Assembly (NCBI GenBank): GCA_019119675.1
Contig: DWWO01000097.1
Location: 1-35,296, forward strand
Direction of reading: 5' to 3'
Origin: Candidatus Mediterraneibacter faecipullorum
GTDB lineage: Bacteria; Bacillota; Clostridia; Lachnospirales; Lachnospiraceae
DNA: 35,296 nt
The position numbers and the translations under genes were made by a program. Shown here one piece after another: positions 31,359 through 35,296 of this stretch. The notes beneath the pieces were generated by a model that saw only the letters and a program-made list of their open reading frames with translations, had not been told where the DNA came from and did no database searches. Positions within the stretch are counted from its first letter, which is position 1. Each line of letters starts with the position of its first letter.

Positions 31359-32606
31359 ATGGCAAAAACAAAATTAGAACTGTATGTGCATATTCCGTTC
31401 TGTGTGAAGAAATGTGCGTACTGTGATTTCCTGTCCGCCCCTGCTGATGCGCAGGAGCGGACGCTTTATATAGAAGCCCTGACCAGAGAGATCAGGAGCA
31501 GGAAAAGTGATTATGAAACGTATCAGGTGAGCACGGTATTTCTGGGCGGCGGTACTCCGTCCGTACTGGAGACGGATGACATCGGGGATATCTTCCGGGC
31601 ACTTTTGGACAGTTTTGATATTGCAAAAGACGCTGAGATCACCATGGAAGTGAACCCCGGAACCGTGACAGAGGAGAAGGCCGCGGCATGGAAGAAATAT
31701 GGCGTAAACCGCCTCAGTATCGGGCTGCAGTCCGTAAATGACGATGAACTTAAAATGCTCGGGCGTATCCATACTTATAAGGAATTCCTCAGAACGTGGA
31801 AGATCGTGCGCAGGGCAGGATTTGAAAATGTGAATATAGACCTGATCTCGGCAATCCCGGGGCAGACGCTCAGAAGTTGGGAGAGGACTCTGAGGACAGT
31901 GGCAAATCTGAAGCCGGAACACATTTCTGCATACAGCCTGATCGTGGAAGCGGGGACGCCTTTTTACGAGCAGTATAGAGAAAACGCGGAAGAAAGAGGA
32001 GAGGGCAGTAGAAAGCATGGCAGCACGCTGTCATCCGGACAAGACTATCTGCCGCCGCTCCCGGATGAGGATACCGAGCGTGAAATCTACAAAACCACGG
32101 AAAAGATACTTGCAGAATACGGTTATCACAGATATGAAATATCGAACTATGCGAAAGCCGGGTATGAGTGCCGTCATAATCTCGGATACTGGGAACGGAA
32201 AGAATATCTCGGGCTCGGGCTTGGCGCTTCATCACTGATCAGCGAGTGCAGATTTCACAATACAAATGATATGGAGAAATATCTGGGCTGTTATGGCGGC
32301 GCGGCCGGGGACATGCAGAGCTGCTCTCAGATGCAGAGCGGGATAACTGATATCCGTGAGGACGTGGAATGTCTGACTGTGGAAGATCGTATGGAGGAGT
32401 TTATGTTTCTTGGACTTCGTAAGATGGAAGGTATTTCAATGGCAGAGTTCAGGGCGGCTTTCGGAAAAGATATTCGTGATGTGTATGGAGAGCAGTTAAG
32501 AAAGCTGTCAGGGCAGGGGCTTATTGAAGTGTCGGATGAGCGGATCAGGCTGACAGAACGGGGGATCGATATCAGCAATTATGTATTCAGTGAGTTTTTG
32601 TTTTAG
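31359..32606 (+). CDS. hemW: HemW-like radical SAM protein (coproporphyrinogen oxidase family)
   Basis: HemW is a radical-SAM heme chaperone related to oxygen-independent coproporphyrinogen oxidase HemN. The 415-residue protein has the [4Fe-4S] motif with Cys15, Cys19 and Cys22 (FCVKKCAYCDF), FLGGGTPSVL, EVNPGTVTEE, NRLSIGLQSVNDDELKMLGR, and NIDLISAIPGQT, then YEISNYAKAGYECRHNLGYW and a C-terminal HemW domain. Two inserts, around residues 215-245 and 320-350, are longer than usual. ATG 31359 is chosen because GGAG (about 31349-31352) precedes it and family proteins start here; an upstream ATG (31302) has no ribosome site. It lies directly after lepA, a conserved Firmicute order. Confidence 0.93.
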   Translation: MAKTKLELYVHIPFCVKKCAYCDFLSAPADAQERTLYIEALTREIRSRKSDYETYQVSTVFLGGGTPSVLETDDIGDIFRALLDSFDIAKDAEITMEVNPGTVTEEKAAAWKKYGVNRLSIGLQSVNDDELKMLGRIHTYKEFLRTWKIVRRAGFENVNIDLISAIPGQTLRSWERTLRTVANLKPEHISAYSLIVEAGTPFYEQYRENAEERGEGSRKHGSTLSSGQDYLPPLPDEDTEREIYKTTEKILAEYGYHRYEISNYAKAGYECRHNLGYWERKEYLGLGLGASSLISECRFHNTNDMEKYLGCYGGAAGDMQSCSQMQSGITDIREDVECLTVEDRMEEFMFLGLRKMEGISMAEFRAAFGKDIRDVYGEQLRKLSGQGLIEVSDERIRLTERGIDISNYVFSEFLF

Positions 32607-32617
32607 AAATATTGACA

Positions 32618-32653
32618 ACAACGTCTCCGGATAATGCTTCGGAGGCGTTTTGT
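32618..32653 (+). terminator. Terminator after hemW
   Basis: AACGTCTCCG (32620-32629) pairs with CGGAGGCGTT (32640-32649), including one G-T pair, and the arm is followed by TTTGTTAT. It ends the comEA-to-hemW run. Confidence 0.8.
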
Positions 32654-32672
32654 TATATAAGATAAGGGGGGA

Positions 32673-32701
32673 TTGAATAAAGAAATCGGATATGTTATAG
32701 T
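32673..32701 (+). promoter_or_regulatory. Promoter of the Rpn nuclease gene
   Basis: TTGAAT (32673-32678) and TATAGT (32696-32701) are spaced by 17 bp. The expected leader of about 140 nt contains a nested hairpin (GCGGC 32724-32728 with GCCGC 32746-32750, inside it ATTTC-g-GAAAT at 32732-32742). Confidence 0.5.
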
Positions 32702-32702
32702 T

Positions 32703-32834
32703 ATGAAACATCAAAATTATCAAGCGGCTATATTTCGGAAATTCTGCCGCAGGTACTTTCAGGATGACGTCAAGGAGTATCTCTTATTATCAGGGCTGTT
32801 TCAGCCGGTAAATTCAGTTTTGATCAAAATCTAA
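32703..32834 (+). CDS. Possible 43-residue ORF, probably not translated
   Basis: An ATG-initiated frame ends two bases before the AGGAGG of the next gene. It has basic and aromatic residues (KHQNYQAAIFRKFCRRYFQ) but no recognised family and no ribosome site. Its ATG lies just one base after the predicted -10 box, upstream of the expected transcript start. It may be a fragment or chance ORF. Confidence 0.2.
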   Translation: MKHQNYQAAIFRKFCRRYFQDDVKEYLLLSGLFQPVNSVLIKI

Positions 32835-32849
32835 AAGGAGGACATGCTT

Positions 32850-33662
32850 ATGGGAAAAGCAGATGTTGCTGTCAGACAATGGCTGAGCGACAAAGGAAGA
32901 TTCGCTGATTTGTTTAACGGAGTAGTATTTCAGGGAGAAGAGGTTGTGCTTGCGGGAGCACTGGAGGAGCAGAAAGAAGAAGCGAGTCTTATTGTAACAG
33001 ATCAGAATAAAAATGAGAGGACTGTCCAAAAATACCGTGATATTGTGATGCGTTGGAACGGGAAACTGAATCTGGCTGTTCTTGCAATAGAGGCGCAGGA
33101 TAAAATATATCCTGTTATTACACTGGTATTCTATTATGATATGAAAGAATGGGATGCTGCAATAGATTTGTATGATATGATGGGAATAAAAGCCGAAGTA
33201 GAAAAGTACCCACTGTTGAAACAATATATTTCAAATTATCATATCAATCTGATAGATGCAGAGCGGATAGAGAAGCCGGAAATGTTCCGCACGGATTTAC
33301 ATGAAGTTCTGGGTATGCTAAGATATAGAGGAGACAAAAGCGGTTTACAAACATATGTTAATGATAATGAGTCATATTTTTCAAATCTTGATCAGGACAG
33401 TTATTATGCTATCGGTTCTTTTTTGAAGTCAAAACGATTATTGAAAAAGATTGAGGCGGACAATCAGGGAAGAAAGGAGATTCGGCTGAATATGTGCAAA
33501 GCACTGGAAGAATTATATGAAGATGGTATAGAGCAGGGAAAACGTGATACAGCCATAAATCTGAAAAGGATGGGGTTGACATTGGATCAGATTGCGCAGG
33601 CAGTGGAGGAAAATGTAAGTGTTGTCAGGGTCTGGCTTGAAGGAAGCAAACTGAAGAAATAA
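32850..33662 (+). CDS. Rpn family recombination-promoting nuclease / PD-(D/E)XK transposase-like protein, internally shortened
   Basis: The N-terminus (KADVAVRQWLSDKGRFADLFNGVVFQGEEVV) and the block YPVITLVFYYDMKEWDAAIDLYDM are typical of the Rpn/YhgA-like nuclease family, common as scattered copies in Lachnospiraceae. VQKYRDIVMRW and LAVLAIEAQDK match the beginning of the PD-(D/E)XK core, but the usual stretch following the E-x-Q motif (an aromatic-rich M-P-V-R-type segment of roughly 50 residues) is missing: AIEAQDKI runs straight into YPVITL. A helix-turn-helix-like C-terminus (MGLTLDQIAQAVEENVSVVRVW) is present. ATG 32850 is preferred over 32844 because AGGAGG lies 8 bp upstream. The gene is A+T-rich, suggesting transfer. 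It may be inactive as a nuclease. The missing part is judged from family memory, not an alignment. Confidence 0.8.
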   Translation: MGKADVAVRQWLSDKGRFADLFNGVVFQGEEVVLAGALEEQKEEASLIVTDQNKNERTVQKYRDIVMRWNGKLNLAVLAIEAQDKIYPVITLVFYYDMKEWDAAIDLYDMMGIKAEVEKYPLLKQYISNYHINLIDAERIEKPEMFRTDLHEVLGMLRYRGDKSGLQTYVNDNESYFSNLDQDSYYAIGSFLKSKRLLKKIEADNQGRKEIRLNMCKALEELYEDGIEQGKRDTAINLKRMGLTLDQIAQAVEENVSVVRVWLEGSKLKK

Positions 33663-33674
33663 TAGTACGAGTGT

Positions 33675-33714
33675 AAAGCGTCTTCGGGATATCATCCCGC
33701 AGGCGCTTTCTTTA
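33675..33714 (+). terminator. Terminator after the Rpn gene
   Basis: AAAGCGTCTTCGGGAT (33675-33690) pairs imperfectly with ATCCCGCAGGCGCTTT (33694-33709), followed by CTTTATAA. It isolates the insertion from the heat-shock operon. Confidence 0.75.
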
Positions 33715-33772
33715 TAACAGCTTCTAAAGTGCATCTAAAGTTTCGATTTCCATAAAAAATCCATAAACATGG

Positions 33773-33801
33773 TTGACAAACGGAAAAGTGAGTGCTATCT
33801 T
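33773..33801 (+). promoter_or_regulatory. Sigma-A promoter of the hrcA-grpE operon
   Basis: Perfect TTGACA (33773-33778) and TATCTT (33796-33801) are separated by 17 bp. It lies 15 bp upstream of the CIRCE element. Confidence 0.85.
33790..33797 (+). promoter_or_regulatory. Extra CIRCE-like half-site over the -10 region
   Basis: GAGTGCTA matches eight bases of the CIRCE right arm (GAGTGCTAA) and overlaps the start of the -10 box. It is a half-site only, with no partner at the CIRCE spacing. Confidence 0.4.
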
Positions 33802-33816
33802 AATATACGAAAGGTG

Positions 33817-33843
33817 TTAGCACTCAAAACAAGGGAGTGCTAA
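33817..33843. promoter_or_regulatory. CIRCE operator for the HrcA repressor
   Basis: TTAGCACTC (33817-33825), a 9-nt spacer, and GAGTGCTAA (33835-33843) exactly match the CIRCE consensus. It lies between the promoter and the hrcA start, so HrcA should repress its own operon and release it on heat shock. Confidence 0.97.
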
Positions 33844-33865
33844 TAGCGGGAAAGGAGGAAATGTA

Positions 33866-34915
33866 GTGGCAGTCGATACTTCATTAAGTGAAAGAAAACT
33901 TGTCATATTGAAAGCCATCATACAGAATTACCTCGAGACCGGCGAACCGGTCGGCTCGCGTACTCTTTCAAAGTACACGGAACTGAATTTGAGTTCCGCG
34001 ACGATCCGAAATGAGATGGCGGATCTGGAGGATCTGGGATATATTTTCCAGCCTCATACATCGGCGGGAAGGATTCCTTCCGATAAAGGATACCGGCTGT
34101 ATGTGGATATGCTCATGGAGGAGAAAGAACAGGAGATCACACAGCGCGAGGACGCGATGCTTGAGAAGGCAGACAAGGTCGAGAAGGTACTGCAGCAGGC
34201 AGCCAGGGTACTGGCTTCCAACACTAATTATGCGACAATGGTCTCGGCTCCGGTCAACAGCCGCAACACGCTGAAATTTATCCAGCTTTCCCAAGTGGAT
34301 GAGGATCAGATCGTGGCGGTCATCGTACTCGGCGGCAACGTGATCAAGAATAAGATCATTGAAGTCGGTGAAACACTAAGTAATGAAACTCTGCTGAAGC
34401 TGAACATGCTTCTGAACACAACACTCAACGGAATGCCGATCGACCAGATCACACTCGGGCTGATCGCCAGACTGAAAGAGCAGGCGGGAATCCACAGTGA
34501 GGTGGTCGGGCATGTGCTTGATGCGGTGGCAGAGATCATACATGTGGAGGACGACATGAAGATCTACACGAGCGGAGCGACAAACATCTTCAAATATCCT
34601 GAACTGAGTGACAAACAGAGCGCTCAGGAGATCATAAGTGCATTTGAAGAAAAGCAGCAGCTCGAAGATCTGGTCACAGAGACTCTCGCAAGTGAGAACA
34701 ATCACGGCATACAGGTCTATATTGGTGATGAAGCTCCGGTGAAGACTATGAAAGACTGTAGTGTGGTGACAGCCACCTACGAGCTGGGCGAGGGCATGAA
34801 AGGTACCATCGGCATCATCGGTCCGAAGAGGATGGATTATGAACATGTCATGAAGACGCTGAAGACTCTTCAGGGAGAGTTGGATGCGATTTATAATAAA
34901 AACCCGAAAGAATAG
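33866..34915 (+). CDS. hrcA: Heat-inducible transcription repressor HrcA
   Basis: HrcA binds CIRCE and represses chaperone operons; GroEL helps it fold, giving feedback. The 349-residue protein has an N-terminal winged helix (LSERKLVILKAIIQNYLETGEPVGS cut at the family start, then LSSATIRNEMADLEDLGYI and HTSAGRIPSDKGYRLYV) and the dimerisation/insert domains, ending in GTIGIIGPKRMDYEHVMKTL. The GTG start at 33866 has GGAGG (33854-33858) 7 bp upstream; an ATG at 33861 is followed at once by a stop in its own frame. A perfect CIRCE precedes it. Confidence 0.97.
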   Translation: MAVDTSLSERKLVILKAIIQNYLETGEPVGSRTLSKYTELNLSSATIRNEMADLEDLGYIFQPHTSAGRIPSDKGYRLYVDMLMEEKEQEITQREDAMLEKADKVEKVLQQAARVLASNTNYATMVSAPVNSRNTLKFIQLSQVDEDQIVAVIVLGGNVIKNKIIEVGETLSNETLLKLNMLLNTTLNGMPIDQITLGLIARLKEQAGIHSEVVGHVLDAVAEIIHVEDDMKIYTSGATNIFKYPELSDKQSAQEIISAFEEKQQLEDLVTETLASENNHGIQVYIGDEAPVKTMKDCSVVTATYELGEGMKGTIGIIGPKRMDYEHVMKTLKTLQGELDAIYNKNPKE

Positions 34916-34930
34916 GAAGGTGGAAAGCTG

Positions 34931-35296
34931 GTGAGTGACAAAATGAGTAAAGAAGATATGGTGAAGGAAGCTGTGGAAGAAGCTAAGGCAAAAGCTGCCG
35001 AGGAAGCCGAAGCAGAGAAGAAAGAAACAGCTGAAGAAGCAGATACAGATCCTGCCGAAAATGAAAGCGCTCAGGATGAGACAGGAGATGGCCCAGAGGC
35101 AGAGGAGGACGGTTCTGACGGCACAGATGCCGAAGAAAATGAGTCTGATAAGGAAGATGCTTCTGACGGATCGGCTTCAAAGACAGAGAAAAAGAAATTT
35201 TTCGGTAAGAAGAACAAGAAGGACAAAAAGGATGAGAAGATCGAGGAACTGACCGATCGTCTTACCCGTCAGATGGCAGAGTTTGATAACTTCCGC
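34931..35296 (+). CDS. grpE: Nucleotide exchange factor GrpE, N-terminal part (3' truncated by window edge)
   Basis: GrpE releases ADP from DnaK. The 122 visible residues are a long, strongly acidic and repetitive tail (Glu/Asp/Ala/Lys-rich, about 1-85), a short basic block (KKKFFGKKNKKDKK), then the start of the coiled-coil domain with EKIEELTDRLTRQMAEFDNFR cut by the window end; the QMAEFDNFR motif is diagnostic. GTG 34931 is preferred, with GGAAGGTGG upstream; ATG 34943 is an in-frame alternative. It follows hrcA by 15 bp in the standard hrcA-grpE-dnaK-dnaJ order, and should be under CIRCE control. Confidence 0.94.
   Translation, partial: MSDKMSKEDMVKEAVEEAKAKAAEEAEAEKKETAEEADTDPAENESAQDETGDGPEAEEDGSDGTDAEENESDKEDASDGSASKTEKKKFFGKKNKKDKKDEKIEELTDRLTRQMAEFDNFR

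Noticed and set aside
32703-32834. Leader peptide controlling the Rpn gene
   Set aside because: The start codon would precede the predicted transcript start and has no ribosome site.
1-35296. CRISPR array, prophage or complete insertion sequence
   Set aside because: No regularly spaced direct repeats, phage structural genes or intact transposase genes were found.

Overview
The window looks like a chromosomal segment of a low-to-mid G+C anaerobic Firmicute, most likely family Lachnospiraceae (gut Clostridia such as Mediterraneibacter, Dorea or Ruminococcus-type lineages). This is inferred from gene content and order: a tsf end; a comEA / two-component / GerMN / comEC / holA / lepA / hemW / hrcA / grpE run; Firmicute-type Shine-Dalgarno sites; a CIRCE element; and an Rpn-family nuclease gene of a type common in Lachnospiraceae. 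No database was searched, so the genus is not claimed.

Layout. (1) 1-390: end of tsf with a strong terminator. (2) 390-800: a G/C-run hairpin-rich stretch with a doubtful ORF. (3) 895-5600: an A+T-richer sugar-catabolic operon: GH3 glycosidase, DUF624/YesL membrane protein, GH51 arabinofuranosidase and a DUF6171 protein, with a promoter and terminator. Both enzymes lack signal peptides and should act on imported arabinoxylan oligosaccharides. (4) 5750-11724: a redox/housekeeping stretch: CcdA-TlpA fusion, GrpB-family gene (opposite strand, overlapping the previous gene), OGG1-type glycosylase, nicotinamidase-like hydrolase, Fe-ADH, a Nif11-like small protein, nitroreductase and fluoride channel. 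(5) 11807-13060: proA, ending at a terminator shared with a convergent minus-strand cluster. (6) 13162-16059 (minus): an ECF sigma factor fused in frame to a membrane protein, then an ABC ATPase and an ABC-2 permease that appears to have lost its N-terminal membrane segment. (7) 16449-22036: arginine biosynthesis genes argC-GNAT-argJ-argB-argD plus a DUF606 transporter. Two nearly identical 34-bp hairpin repeats sit in the operon gaps and flank the GNAT-argJ segment. (8) 22216-32606: comEA, response regulator, histidine kinase, GerMN lipoprotein, comEC, holA, lepA, hemW. (9) 32640-33715: an A+T-rich insertion with a shortened Rpn nuclease gene. (10) 33773-35296: the CIRCE-controlled heat-shock operon, hrcA and the start of grpE.

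The most unusual parts are the fused sigma-membrane protein module with its truncated permease, the 34-bp hairpin repeats inside the arg operon, the Rpn gene that lacks much of its nuclease core, an extra CIRCE half-site over the hrcA -10 box, and a possibly leaderless holA. No CRISPR array, rRNA, tRNA or complete insertion sequence was seen.
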